Positions 40,079 through 52,339 are shown, counted from the first letter of the stretch. The stretch is 64,000 nucleotides of DNA from Neolentinus lepideus HHB14362 ss-1 (GCA_001632425.1 KV425656.1:23039-87038); one strand, 5' to 3'. Notes: generated by a model from the sequence alone, not told the origin. Numbers and translations are program-made.

Positions 40079-42815
40079 CTAGCTGGCTAGACCTTTTACG
40101 CGTCCCTGCACACGAGCCTCTTGTAGAGGAATAGACCCCAATACCCCTTCCTGCTCTCCTTTGCGCCACTTCTCCACCAGCGTCTTCGCTTCGACAGGTG
40201 CAACGTCCCTGTCCCTTGTTCCCACCGTGATGTGCAATCGGTCCCGCACCTCATGTGGCAGCTTTGACACAAACTCATGTCCCTCCTGCTGCTCCGCGTC
40301 TCCCTCTGAGATGACCTGCAGGTTCTCCACGGTAACGGCTATGATCCTGTCATTCCACACCAAATCACCCAGCTTAAAGTCAAAGAGCGGGCCCGTCGGT
40401 AGTCTATGGATGTTCATGCATCGCTCCCATAGCTCCGACTCGGTGGACAACGATTTCGAGTGAACGATAGTAATGTGCGGCCGTTTCGTAATTCGATTCT
40501 GATCTCGCATCGTCGTGTAGAGCTTGACTACCGACTCGGGGACATCGGCGCCCGGGCTGTCAAGAATCTGTCCGAGGAGGCGTTGACAGTCGACCTCAGC
40601 AAGTAACCCAAAGTATCGAGGCGCAGCCGGTGCCTTCTTGGCCTTTTCCTTTTCCGTCTTCTTCACCGTGGGCGCGTACGCCTTGGCCACCTGCAATGCC
40701 TCTTCGATCTTCTCTGGGGTCGGTCGAGGCAGGCCCAGGACTTTCACACATGCGTCCACAGACCTGTTTAGCGCCTGTTCGGGGGTATCCTCCAAGCTCA
40801 TCTCGACGGAGACATCCACCTCCTCCTCGCCAAGCTCTTCTGCGTTCTGTAGGAATTGCCAGATAACATCCTCATGCGTCTTTCCGAGGGTATCGGCGCG
40901 GAGAGCTTGGTGATTCTCCCCGCGCTTGTATATCCGGTCCCCACAGATGCGGTGAATCGTCGCCAGAGGCTGATCGAGTGGCCAAATAAGCGCCATGAGC
41001 CTCACCGGAGGGTCGTACAACTTCGTAGCCTCTCGTAGCTGATCCCGATGTTGTTTGAGATGGTTGTTCCTGCATCGCCAATCAATACAAGAAGGGATGC
41101 AAGACACGTCGATCCTTACTTGTCGGCGATCACAACGTCGTGGTTCTTCAGAAGGTTGACGACGCTCCTGATGAAGGCAGGCGCAGGCTTCCTCGCTTGA
41201 ATATCGTCACTCTGTGTGTGGCCAAAGCCGAAAAGATGGGCCAACGCCACCGCGATTGCAGTCTTGCCTTCGAGAAACTGAGAGTCCGCCCGACGACAAC
41301 GGAAAATGCGACTCACCAGACCCTGGAACGGCGATTGGTACGATGATGGTCTTACCAAATTTCTTATTTTCCTTTTCCGTAAGACCATACTCGTCTGGTT
41401 TCTCGGCCGTCTCTGTTTGCAGGCGCACCTTCCCCTTATCCCCCCTCATCCACTCCAAGAACCTCTCTCGCGTCGCGATTATTCCGCGCCCAGCGTTGAA
41501 AACCTCGAACTTCTTCGGGTCTCGCTTGATCTCCTCGATCACCCACCGCACGTACAGTCTTGTCTCGGGTCTCTTCATCTTTGCTCTACTGACGCTGCCC
41601 GCATCCAGAGACTTCTTCGATAGCAGAGTTTTAGTGACTTCTCTCCAATCCCGGTACATCATATATGGTTCGTCAAATTTCACTTTGAAGAAGAAGGACG
41701 AGCCGGGCGGGTAGGGAGAGAGAGAGGCGGGCTGGTCGCTCTTCTCCGTTGGCGGCTCCGTAACGTGCGTCCGGACAACAAACCCTTCGACTGCCTCGCC
41801 GTTCCATGACCCTGTATTCCCGATGTTGTCCGTGAACTCTTTGACCTCCTTTACCGTCTCGAACGTCGTGTACGCTGTTTCAATAAAGCCCCAATCTCTC
41901 GCAAAAGAGGTAACAACGTCAGGTGGCATTGTTGTGAACGCCTTTGCGCATTCATTGATGCCGTGCAAATGCAGTCCAGTCTTTTCTGGAGAATACGCGA
42001 GAACGTGCTCCTCGAATTCATCGTCACAAAGCTGAAGCGAATCATGTGAATATTTTGACACGATCTATCATGCGCCTCTTACCTCGGCAGCAGCAGTCCA
42101 GTTATTCTTCCATAATACGTCCGCTAACTGTTCTTCCGTTTTGCCTATTTTCTCGAATTGCTTTCTCAGCCACCATTCGCCTCTTGACGCGTGACTCTTG
42201 GCTGCGTCGTTACCTGCCCCAACAGAGTGTTTGGACGTGACTATGAGTTTCGTAGGTGTCAAGGCAGCTATGAATATAATGCATCCATTCGACTTCAGTG
42301 TGACGGTGTACGGCGAGGCCGTGTGCGACTCAATTGATGACCACTGTGTATAACACAGCGTCAGACTATCAAACCACCTCGAGTATCGTTTGTGGAATAT
42401 GACCGTGTATATAGGTTGATATCACGACGGTCTCAGGATGCATCACAAGCCTCAGCCTCTCGCCACACAACGCACAGCTCTATGATCGGTCCGAGACAGA
42501 GAGAACTCCACTTACCTTTGTCCAAGGTACCTCTCCGATGTTAAAGAATTTATCGTAACCTCGCACGACGATACGGTGCTTTACGCCATCTACCTGGTCT
42601 TCTAACTCCTCGGTGAACAATCCTCGAGCTAAGGTCGGGAACGGGCAGGGAATATTATTATACTTATATTCATTCATCTTCCAACTCCTGACTTTGACAT
42701 CCGGCTGAGCTGGCGGCTGGTACACTGTCGACTTGACGAGTTTCGGCGATTTTTTCGAGAGTTGCACGAGCTCCTCGATGAGATCCGAGTCCTCCTTGGA
42801 ATACTGCGAAGCCAT
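40079..42815 (-). CDS. TRL1: TRL1, multifunctional fungal tRNA ligase
   Basis: Heals and seals tRNA exons after intron removal, and in yeast also splices the unfolded-protein-response mRNA. Three domains are visible in the family order. The N-terminal adenylyltransferase runs from MASQYSKEDSDLIEELVQLS, with the nucleotidyl lysine in KSNG (K codon at 42293-42295), AVEGFVVRTHV and FFFKVKFDEPYMMYRDWREV. The central polynucleotide kinase P-loop VPGSGKTAIAVAL is split by an intron between GSG and KT (about 41280-41345); SDDIQARK follows. The C-terminal 2H cyclic phosphodiesterase has HITIVHS (about 40461-40480) and HITVGT (about 40224-40240). The stop is at 40079. About five introns. The intact catalytic motifs argue for a working gene. 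Confidence 0.93.
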
Positions 42816-44021
42816 AGCACGCGTCCGTAGTTGACGGAGAAAGTTGAAACGATTCCTGCGGAGCCCAGCGTCTCTCAGCCCCGCCGGGCGTATGAGAGTA
42901 AAAGTCAGATGGGACAGAATATTGTAATGACTCAAAGGATTTGCAACTTAGCCTTGAATAACCCGTCCGAGTCAGAGCCTGTAGTTATAGTAGAACTGAG
43001 TTTGAAATAAAGTATTTCGGAGTTTGATCTAACTTAAAAGAGCATATGAACAACTAGATATGCTGGATAGAAGAATAGAACAGTCACGGTGGTAGCAGCA
43101 TGCTGCTGCATTGCTGCAGGAGAGAAATCATGAGACAAGGGATTTGTGGAAGATGCATGTAAGTACTTCTTGTCCGGTCAAGGTGATGCTGGCGCGACTT
43201 ACGTATACCAAAAGAACAAATAGTCGTGAAAAGATGAATTTCATTTTGACGTGCCAGACCTTGCTAGTCGCAAGGTAAGTAATACACCTGAATGAAGGAC
43301 ATCCCTTTGCCTACTTCATCATTTGCTATATAGAGAAGCCTGGCGTCACTAGACTATTACACTCCATGCATTTTTGTAGTCCGATTATCACGATTGCTAG
43401 TGTCGCATAGACTCCCAGCCTCCATTCGCAAAAGGATCCACAGGAGGGAGTTCCGACGGTAAGTAAATCGTTACAGTGCGGGGAATTAAGGAGCCTGGAA
43501 CAGTCTCATTCGGCGCATCCCGTCAAGTGTAGTGTTCTTGATGTCTAATATCTGTCCCCCCAACTTGCGCTTCAGTGCCTTGTGTCGAGGCTAAATCAAC
43601 ACACTAACCTCTATAACAGGATACCGGCCCATACCAAGGTGCCATTCCTGTGCAAACAGTTATTTTCTTTCTTATGCGCCCGCAATCAGGGACTCGGATC
43701 ACCCAGCGAAATCTGGTGTATGGAAGCAATATGATGGACAGCTGTTTGTCCAAGAATGCATCAGTCCTCGCGCTCGTTCCAAACGGACTTTCCTGCTATG
43801 AATTGCCTGTCTCTCAACATAGAACAACGCCCATGACGGGCAGGCCTCATCTTAGCATATCTTTCGGGCCCGCCACGCACACAGGAAATTCAATTCCTGT
43901 AAGACAGTCTTTTGAACGTGCGTTGGCGTTTCGTGCATACTGGATTGTCTTATAACTGGCGGTGTCGTTCCAAAATTTCCCCATCCGAACTGTCCCAAGT
44001 TCCCGACAGACACAAGCGCTC
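42816..44021. other. Intergenic region between divergent genes TRL1 and the monooxygenase
   Basis: About 1.2 kb. It should contain both promoters. Several GTAAG-like donor words occur at 43275-43460, but no coding exon could be linked to them. The frame at 43650-43955 has no recognisable content. Confidence 0.35.
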
Positions 44022-45946
44022 ATGGCTTCTTCCTCTAGGACGGCGTCACTCTCCCTCCAATTCATTATTGTCGGTGGCGGGATCGCAGGGTTGGCTTCTG
44101 CGTTCACCCTGCGGAAGGCCGGCCATCAAGTTCTCGTGCTCGAGAAGGCCTCCGGCCCTGCAAAGGTACGTCGTATTCGAAGTACTAGTAATAAAGGGAC
44201 AACGTTCCGACTGATAACTTATCGATAGGGAGGTGGTGGATTGCGTTCTCCACCTAATATGTCCCGCATATTGGACCGCTGGGGTCTGGGCCCTGAGTTA
44301 GCTCAGTACGCTATTAAAGGGTCCGAGATCTCCTTCAGACTCGGTCAGTAAACCATGCCCGCACATTCTGCACTGAAACAGTTCTCGCTGATATTTTGTG
44401 ATTCCTTCAGCTGAGACTGGAGAGAAAGTCGGAGCTATGGTGTTCCACAAGGAGATCATGAAAGGATTCGGAGCTGATTGGCTCTACGTCCAGGTATATC
44501 AGTCTTATTCTGAAGTCCGAGCGCAATGTTGATCGTCTGTTTTTGTCTAATAGTATGGTGACGTCTGTAGTTGGTTGTATGCCCTTGCGATCGAAGCAGG
44601 AGCTACAATCCGGTACGAATGCGAGGTTATCAGCATCGACCCATACGGTGTCTCGGCTACGCTATCCACCGGAGAGACTATCAAATCAGATCTTATACTA
44701 GGCGCGGATGGCTTAACAAGTCTCGTCCGTCGCTCGGTTGTGGGACGGACTTCACTTAGTTCCCCCAATGCATCTCAACTTTACATTATCAAGTTTGTCT
44801 CTCTGAACAATCTCTCCGTTCATCGACTGATGTATTCCTTTACAACAGCGGGTCCGTCAAAACAGAAGTTGTCAAGAGACACGAAATTCTGCGCGATCTC
44901 CTTCGTGAACCTGAGGTGAGCATCGCTTCTTGTTGAGCCGAAGATAAATTACGACGATCTATTGACAGATGCACATGTGGATGGGTGACCGTTATGTGAT
45001 CTATGGCCACGCCGTTGTTAGTATATTCGTCATTAAACTCTGTCAGGAGTATTCTCATTCTCTTTTTATCCAATAGCATGGCTATCAGGATTATTCCGTG
45101 ACTATTGCTGCGCCGCTCCGTCGTCCATACATACGGTCCAACGGGGATGTGGAAGTTCCCGACTTTGATGTCGATCGGAATTCTCTGGAACCGAGGTATG
45201 AATTAGTGGGCGTCAAATAGCCTCGTTCTAACTCATCACGCCGTCTGATAGACTACAGCGCCTTCTCGACTTAATGGAAATAAGTGACGTCGCCACTCCT
45301 CCAAGCCAAGAGCCTCTCGAGAGCCTCGTGCATGACTCCGGCAAAGTCATCCTAGTCGGCTCAGCAGCCAACCTCATCCCTGTAGGTTAAATTTCCACCC
45401 TGAAAAAATTGTATACATGTGTCTGACTGACACTTTTTCCCCGTAAATTGTAAACAGCCTTGTCAGACGCAGGACGCCGCCACTGGCATCGAAGACGCAG
45501 CGACACTTGGCAACCTCTTCTCTCGCCTCCGTTTGTCGGAGCAGATCCCTTCCCTCGTATCGGCGTATGAAGAGATCCGACAGCCTCGATTAGCCGAGGT
45601 CTTGCCCTCCGAGTTACGCAAGCAGCAGCAGGTCACTCTCCCTGCAAATAGCGCGCTCAGAGTTATACGGGACAGCGGCTTGCGCGCCGCCATGGCACAG
45701 GCCGTATTAGACTGGGAGCAGGCTGACGAGGAGCTATTGAGAGAGCAGTGGGATGAGTACATCCGGATGTTCGATTACGACGCGGACGAGGTGGCGGATG
45801 ATTGGTGGATTAAATGGGGGAAGCTGATGGATGTCGAGCAGCAGAACCGCCAGGAGGAAAGCATCAGGCAGCAGAGGCTTTCCGGTGCGCAAATGCAGAT
45901 TTCCATAGCAAGAGTGTTAGACAGGAGGATGGGAATGCGGGCATAG
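44022..45946 (+). CDS. FAD-dependent monooxygenase (salicylate hydroxylase-like), GD motif degenerate
   Basis: Class A flavoprotein monooxygenase fold, cytosolic. The N-terminal dinucleotide motif is LQFIIVGGGIAGLASAFTLR (44055-44115), with the downstream acidic LVLEKA. The middle has the DG motif, LILGADGLTSLVRRSVVG. The substrate-domain exon reads MHMWMGDRYVIYGH, then DYSVTIAAPLRRPY. The GD motif that normally reads GDAAH...P is GSAANLIP (45358-45381). The following helix is QDAATGIEDAATLGN, near the usual GAN..IEDA pattern. The C-terminal tail is charged (DDWWIKWGKLMDVEQQNRQE). At least six short introns. Substrate unknown. The altered GD motif may weaken FAD or NAD(P)H handling, or the enzyme may have a different role. 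Confidence 0.8.
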
Positions 45947-46514
45947 TCTTGACGGCCTCGCACCATTATTATTGGACGCCTCCTGCTATGATATCTGGCC
46001 GCAGGGACTTCTGCTGCAGGATATTAGTGATGCTGATATGTTGACCGGACAGATCTAAAGACATGTACAGGCTATGTTAGTCCGGAAGAGTCTGTTGTTT
46101 GCAGTTGTCCTTTGTCTTGTTATATATATATAACGTAGAGAACGTATTAGGTACTATATAGAGAGTTATTAGTGTTTATAACATAACAGAATATATTATA
46201 CAAACTTGTAGTCGCATGTCGGATCTTTGTTAACGTGGGAATCTCACGATCTGTAGTGTCTCAGATCTCAGGCGTAGTGGTAGTATAGGACAAGCTTTCA
46301 TTTCTAGTGACTTATTCATCCAACGTCTACTCCTCTTGTACTCCTCCCCAAGGGAAAGTGAGCATATTTTGTCCGCATACTTATCAGATGGTGTTGACGC
46401 GTTAAGTACTAGGATATCAAGAACACAAGTGACTTCGATACTGACTTGCTCTGGTCAAGGCATCGCATATCGACAAGAGGCTAGCCATAGCACACAGCAT
46501 TTAATCCGATCGAG
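45947..46514. other. Intergenic, AT-rich
   Basis: About 570 bp with a short (TA)n run at about 46120-46133 and AT-rich sequence after it. It should hold the terminator of the monooxygenase gene and the promoter of EXO70. No gene seen. Confidence 0.35.
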
Positions 46515-48907
46515 ATGGATGACGAGGCAGCAGAGATTGAACTAGTATGCTACTCGAGTAAGGGAATTTTTGGCCTGGAAGGCTAACCTTGCCGAAGCTA
46601 GAGCAGAACCTGAACAAGACACGCCAGATCTCTCAACGTATGACTTGTACGTCTTATCTTGACTGCACCTGCTGTTATATATCTATTGAACTGTGTGTAT
46701 TTACCTTAGCGATCTTGACCTCTTTTGACACTCGTCTGGTCAAGTTAGAGAAGTCTATCCTGCCGCTGTATAACTCGACCCAGCTATTGACTAAACGAGC
46801 GTCCAGTAAGTGTTCTGCTATCAAGGTTATGTCATGACTTGAATGATCGACCAGACATTGAAAGTGCCCTGCAGAAGATCGACGAGGTCGCTAGCAACCA
46901 GGAAGGCATAGCGGTCGAGGAGGCACTGATCTTACGGGGGTGCATATGATCTCATCGCACTACGAATCTTGCACTGTTCCTGAAACACTCGATAGGCCTC
47001 AACCTTCACAGCTTGGGGTGTACAAGGAAGCCCTAGAGCGTTTAAATGCCAGCATTGCGTTCAAGTCCTCCGATCGTGATTCTCGGGATACGGTCCGTGT
47101 AGACGGCACATGTCATACGGATATCTTACTCTCCTTTGCAGGCGCGGTTAGTCGAAACGGGTGCCAAGAAGCTAGCGCAGCTGTATACAAAACTAGTAGC
47201 AGAAGGTTCTTCTGGCACACCACCCACTGGGATCGAGATTACAGCATCGCCCTTCCCTCCTGAGCTCTTACCAACCCTTACTCCCCTTGTCACCTTCCTC
47301 CGCACACTCCCTCAGCCTTCGACACATCCCTCCCATCCCGCTGCACCAGCGATCCTGACGACATTGAAGGAGGCTCAGCGGGGTTATGCAGATATGCGAG
47401 GCAGCTGGATCAAAAAATGCCTCGAGAGCCAAGGAAGGTGGATCGTGGAAAGAGCTGAGACCGTCGATGGTGTTGTGTCAGGAAAAGAGTTTGGCAAGTG
47501 GGTGGACAGTATCCTAAATGTTGCAGAAGTAAGGCAGCGGCCTATGTCTAATTATGTCATCCGACTAATACATGAATTCATCCAGGAAGAGTATGAGCTT
47601 CTGAATCAGCTCGCACCATTACTAGCATCCTCTTCACTGTCGTCGACATACAACACCCTCCTTACTCCTGTCATCAGCCTTTTCAGCTCAACGCTGTCTT
47701 CACTGACCTCACTTATAAAGCGCTCCCTTCACAAGTACACCTTCTTAGCTTTATCCACATATTCCTCTCTGCTCGCATCACAATCGAGATGGGACGACCT
47801 TCTAATACGTCGTGCGGGTAGAAAAGACAAAGACAATGATTTCCGTGAAGGCGCGCATTCCTTGAGAGCAGTCTGCCTGAGAAGCTTCCCCGAGTTTATT
47901 GTCGATATCAAGAGTGCAGGATTAGGGCCGGGTAAAGGCGGTGAGCTCAGTACCGGCTTAGCCGACTTCACAATCTCGGTAAGTCGGTGCCCATCTACGA
48001 ACTACGCGTATGATGTTTGTTGACCCTCAGTAGACGGTGCAGTACATGGAGCGCATACCAAATGTGAAGGATGCTGTCGGTTCCGCGTTGCTTACGCTTG
48101 GGGACGGAAATTGGAAGATGGGCGACGGTATGCAAGTCGGTAAGGGTTCAAAGCTTGGTGATGGCGACCAGCAAATTATTCTGGAGCACTATACTTGTAT
48201 GTTATTTCTGTATCTCCTCTAACTCAGGTCGTTCACTGCTTCATCACAGACGATGTTGTGAGCACCGTGGTTAATAGTCTTACGACCCTGTCACGGACGC
48301 AAAAGCGCCCAGCCTTCGGTTCCATCTTCCTTCTCAATAATATCTCTTATCTGCGTACCCGGCTCCTCGAGTCCGATCTCGATATTCTTTCTCTGCTCTC
48401 CAAGCCTACTATCGAGGTCCTGAATAGCAACTTCCGCACCGCCAAGGCAGCGTACTTCGATTTGAACTTCTCTCCTTTGCTCCAAGCACTGGCAGAGGAG
48501 AAAGGCAGTGGAGGAGGGAAGGCAGCAACGAAGGAGCGTTTTACGCGGTTCTTTGACCTGTTCGAGGAAGTCAAGGAGAGGCATAGGATGGCGAAGGTAC
48601 TGGAGGAGGATGAGGATGGGAGGGAGCAGCTTTGCGAGGAGGTGGTGAAGTTGGTTGTTCCGAGCTTGCAGAGATTCACGCAGAGAAATCGGGAGAAGGA
48701 GTTCAGCAAGAGTGAGTGACGCAGTTCAATCCGGTCAATCTTCATGTTACTGACTTGTGTACTTTGCGGGTTCGCGTTGCAGATCCCTCGAAGTGTAAGT
48801 TCTCCGCATGCCTAGGATATGGTTATGATTGACTAGAAGTTCTGTTCGCAGATATCAAGATGTCCGCCGAAGAGGTGGAGTCGCAAATCCGGAGTTTCTA
48901 CTCGTAG
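46515..48907 (+). CDS. EXO70: EXO70, exocyst complex subunit
   Basis: Exocyst subunit that tethers secretory vesicles to the plasma membrane through PI(4,5)P2 and Rho GTPases. The first exon is MDDEAAEIEL, continuing LEQNLNKTRQISQRM and TSILTSFDTRLVKLEKSILP, then YNSTQLLTKRA, which is the Exo70 N-terminal coiled coil. Later parts include DIESALQKIDEVASNQEGIA, QLGVYKEALERLNASIAF, SWIKKCLESQGRWIVERAE, then VSGKEFGKWVDSILNVAE. The alpha-helical C-terminal domain contains SIFLLNNISYLRTRLLESDL and KERFTRFFDLFEEVKERHRM. Two tiny exons (including IKMSAEEVESQIRSFYS) end at 48907. About nine introns. The start context and frame are consistent. Confidence 0.9.
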
Positions 48908-48997
48908 GAAACTGGCCATAGTCCAAGGACCATGGTTTGCCTGCTTAATACCCATTCTTGTACACTAGAAATGTCTCAGGTGCGATATGTCTACGTA

Positions 48998-49501
48998 TTA
49001 TGGGGCCTCTTGAATGGCCTTTTCAGGCACACCCCAATTCTTCCCTGTTCCAGTCCTATCAATTAGGATCCTTACGCCAATCTCCGGATAATAGCACACA
49101 TCCAACTTCTCCCTACTTCCCCCGACCAAGTAAACCACTTCTTCGTCGTTTGACTTCATAAGATGGGCATTCTTCGTCCCCGCCGGGAACCCAAAGAAAT
49201 CACCGTCCTTGAGCGGCTCCTCCTTGCCGTCCTTGTCGCCCTCCTTAATGCGCATCACCGCTCCCTCTCCTGCGCTGAGGATGTAGATCCATTCATCGTC
49301 GTTGTTGTGCCAGTGCAAGACCGAGCTCTCGTTGTGCGGAGGCAGGCGGACAATGTGCACGCCCGTTTTGGTGAGCCCCGTTAGGTCGCCCAGGCGGACC
49401 TGCTCGCGGTGGACCTTGGGGCTCAGCGGGTGCGAACGAGGCTCGAAGGTGAGGTCTGTGGCATGAATGTGGTAAGGCTTCTGCTCGGAAGACGAAGACA
49501 T
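48998..49501 (-). CDS. Cupin-domain protein, copy 3
   Basis: Single exon, 167 aa from MSSSSEQKPYHIHA. The cupin motif is HWHNNDDEWIYILSAGEGAV, followed by GDFFGFPAGTKNAHLM and VVYLVGGSREKLDVCYYPEI. It is very close to copy 1 (VHREQVRLGDLTGLTKT and RLPPHNES shared) though 34 kb away and past many unrelated genes. So it is a dispersed, not tandem, duplicate. A Met at 49561 could extend the N-terminus by 20 residues. The 9.5-kb mobile element begins 186 bp upstream of this ATG, so its promoter may now be truncated or replaced by transposon sequence. Confidence 0.85.
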   Translation of the reverse strand: MSSSSEQKPYHIHATDLTFEPRSHPLSPKVHREQVRLGDLTGLTKTGVHIVRLPPHNESSVLHWHNNDDEWIYILSAGEGAVMRIKEGDKDGKEEPLKDGDFFGFPAGTKNAHLMKSNDEEVVYLVGGSREKLDVCYYPEIGVRILIDRTGTGKNWGVPEKAIQEAP

Positions 49502-49639
49502 GGCTTGTGCAGGTGTGTTTGCCGTAATGAATGTGCGCGGCCGGTCTGTTATACTGGCCATTTATAGCAATGCAAGGTGTTCTCCCCAAGGGAAATGATC
49601 ATATACGTGTACCCCACCCCATGCTTATATTAGTGATAC

Positions 49640-49677
49640 TGCGGTGATACGTTCGCTGTGATATGAGGGCGTCCCCA
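49640..49677 (-). promoter_or_regulatory. Upstream block of cupin 3, matching cupin 1
   Basis: The + strand reads TGCGGTGATACGTTCGCT, then ATATGAGGGCGTCCC, the counterpart of 15461-15500. The similarity stops at about the target duplication of the mobile element (49679), so the element inserted at the edge of the block. Confidence 0.45.
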
Positions 49678-49678
49678 C

Positions 49679-49686
49679 AGTCACTT
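49679..49686. repeat. Left target-site duplication (AGTCACTT)
   Basis: Eight bases, AGTCACTT, directly abut the left inverted repeat. They recur exactly at 59156-59163 after the right inverted repeat. This is the direct footprint of insertion. Confidence 0.85.
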
Positions 49687-49711
49687 ATGACGGTCCGTTT
49701 GACCTTTTAAT
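49687..49711 (+). repeat. Left terminal inverted repeat
   Basis: The 25 bases start ATGACGGTCC. They differ from the inverted right end at three positions only. Tandem AT-rich subterminal repeats follow. Confidence 0.85.
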
Positions 49712-49809
49712 CGAGGCCGCATATATTACCACAGCACATATATATCAATAACAGGTTAACATAATTCCGCATATATATCATATCACACATTGAGCATTAT
49801 CAACGCACC

Positions 49810-49867
49810 ACATATATATTTGAACACAATTGTCAATCACACATATATTCAAATACAGTTGTCAATC
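49810..49867 (+). repeat. Subterminal tandem repeat, two ~29-bp copies
   Basis: Two imperfect copies of an ACATATAT...ACA-TTGTCAATC unit lie side by side within 200 bp of the left end. Subterminal repeats often serve as transposase-binding sites; that role is inferred. Confidence 0.5.
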
Positions 49868-50006
49868 GGACATGTAGTCAGACGTGCTCACTTCACATAG
49901 GGTGTTGAAGTCTGTACGATGGAGTCTTTTATTTAATACCAGCAAGTAAAGGACATCATCTTTTACGTGCTGTGATAGTATATAATACCTCATACAATAC
50001 CTCTAT

Positions 50007-51772
50007 CTACAGTGACGGCCAAGGGCTAGTGCGAGGTTTACCCGGTGAGGGTAGCTTTGGCTTTGCCTGCCAGAACAAAACTCCATCCGCATATGCTGCC
50101 CCACCACTGATAGACATTGAGCCACTGCCCGATGCAACAGGCTCTCCAGCATCACCAGACCCTTCAGAAGGAAAAAATAATATGTCGTTTAACCCCTCAA
50201 CATCCCAAGGGTCTGCTCCATCAACGTTGAAAGGGTTTGCTTCAGCTGCAAGCATGCGGTCAGTCATACAATAATCGCAGCACCACTGGACACTTACAGC
50301 CATGCCCATCACCATTCACCTTCATCTTCTTAGTAGACGATCCTTCGACAAACTCTACCTCACTCTCCTCTGCATAGCTTCTCTTCTTCTTACCATGCAA
50401 GCGCAAGGACTTTCGCACACCCTCATTCTGCAACCCACCACCCAGCTCCTCCCAGTCGCTTACATCCTCAGAATTCCCCTCTCGAACGGCATCACTCTCA
50501 TCTTCTGACGATGAAGATGACTCACTAGCCTCTGATGCATCTGGGTTATGCACGTAGAGCTTCCCCTTATGACGAATAGCCCCAGATGCAGGCGCAGCTC
50601 CTTTATATGCAGGACGAGGCTTAGGACGGGAGGAGGGAAGACCAGAGAGACCCTCGTTATCCGAACCAGGGTCGCTAGCTTCTTCTTCATCTGTGGTAGG
50701 GTCGCCAGGATCCTCCCCAACGCCGATGACTTCAGGCAAGCCCTCTTCGGCCAGAGTGATGGCTGACTCCCAGTTCTTGAAGGCTGATTTGGGTATTCGA
50801 TGAGCTGAGACTGAAACACACAGGTAAGATGTTATTGACAGCTGGATAGAGTACGTGACGTACCAAAGTGCACTACATAATCATCGGTGTTCTTGCCTGG
50901 GCCACCCCTGACCTTGAACAAGTCGTGGCCGATATACTCACCGCTCCTTTCAACTACTGCAATCTTCTTTCGGTCCTTGAGCAGAGCTTCCAATGGTACT
51001 GGCCATCATCAGGCACCCCATGCCGAGCATCAAGGTACATGAAAGGCTTGGGGAGCAAGCGTCGGAGCCAGCCATCGATCGTCTCTGAGCTCCACTCCTT
51101 TGCAAAGCTCAGGACTGAATTACCATCACGATCGATGGTCAAGCCAGCCCTCTGGAGTGTCGCCTCAAGGTCTGACTTCTCAGGTGCCCTGTGAGTTCGA
51201 ATTTTGCCATTAGACTGGAGCAGTAGTCAGTAATACGTTATACAGAAATCTCCATGTGCATAAGCGTACCTTAACACCATACGGCATCAGAACAACTCGT
51301 CCAATTGTGACGGGTCTTGAAGCCACTTTAGAGGCCTTGGTTGCCTGTGCAACGTCAGTAACCAATACGGAGCACCCAATTGGTACATCCTTACCTTGAT
51401 ACGCGTGTTGCCTCGACCACCAGCCCTCCCCTTCCCCTTCCCACCCAGCCTGCCGCCTGCTTCAGGCACCCGACGGAAGCCAGCGTTGGCCTCACGACGT
51501 GCCTCATCCTCAGAGGCCTTCTCAGGAAGTAGTAGTCGCCCCAAGTCACTGGAGTACTTGCTTACAATCCCAGATATTAAGTCATTCCCTGGTGCAGGGG
51601 TGGAAGCAGCCATGCCTGATGCCTCCAGCGCATGAAGGCTCTCCTTATGATGGCATTCACACCGTTTTTTCGTAGAGGTCTTGCCATTGCTCCTCTTCTT
51701 CGGTTTCCTCAGGACGAACCTCTGACAAGGACAAGGCTGTCCAACGTCCGTCAGACCGTTGCAGACTGGCAT
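50007..51772 (-). pseudogene. Zinc-binding-type protein of the mobile element, frameshifted
   Basis: The N-terminus MPVCNGLTDVGQPCPCQRF followed by KKRCECHHKESLHALE makes a Cys/His cluster likely to bind zinc. A Gly/Lys-rich linker (GGKGKGRAGGRGNTRIK) follows. After introns come VLMPYGVK, LTIDRDGNSVLSFAKEWSSE, TIDGWLRRLLPKPFMYLDAR and HGVPDDGQYHW. At about 50980-50995 the frame must shift to continue ALLKDRKKIAVVERSGEYIG, with no room for an intron. The shifted frame then splices correctly into SAHRIPKSAFKNWESAITLA and an acidic tail with a nuclear-type LRLHGKKKRS. I recognise the style of mushroom transposon-associated proteins but no named family. Role unknown. A sequencing error at the shift cannot be excluded. 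Confidence 0.6.
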
Positions 51773-52339
51773 AGCTGGGCTTCAGACAGAGAAGACGTCG
51801 AGGACAAGGGGCGAAGAGAGGCCCCCAAAACAAAGCTGGAAGCCTTATATGGCGGTCCCGTATCATTTTGCCGGGCAGTCCCGTCAGCCGCTCTTGACAG
51901 CGTTCGGCAGTTTTGCGGAATCTGCCCTGCCAGTTTCGATCACAAGTAGCCTAACCAATATGCCTGCAGCCTTCAAAGCAGATATGCTCTCAAATATATA
52001 AAGATCAAAGTTCGGATCGCTCAGGACCTGCAAGATGATGCTGAGGATGTTCACGAGATGCAACGGCACTTGCTGGTCCTCGGCCTGCTTCGAATGCTGT
52101 ACCGGCGACTGCGAATACAACGTTGGTTTAAATGTTATGAAAGAGGGAATGACGTACGATAAGCGGTCGATTTTTGGCCAAAACCCAGTTTACGCCCTTG
52201 CTCCAGGAGACGAGTCACGAAACACTCTTCCTGCGATCGGCCCTCCAATCTGCGGGCTTCCACATCCTCGGGAAGGCGGCCTTAGTTCTGTCTGTCGCAC
52301 TTCAGTTACGTTTCATATACGGAAAGAGATTTACGTACG
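51773..52339. other. Element interior without a supported gene
   Basis: 5' flank of the zinc-binding-type gene. Short frames only; nothing recognised. Confidence 0.35.

Noticed and set aside
37068..45946. Biosynthetic cluster of the UbiA enzyme and the FAD monooxygenase
   Set aside because: They are 6 kb apart with a housekeeping tRNA ligase between them, and there are no further tailoring genes.
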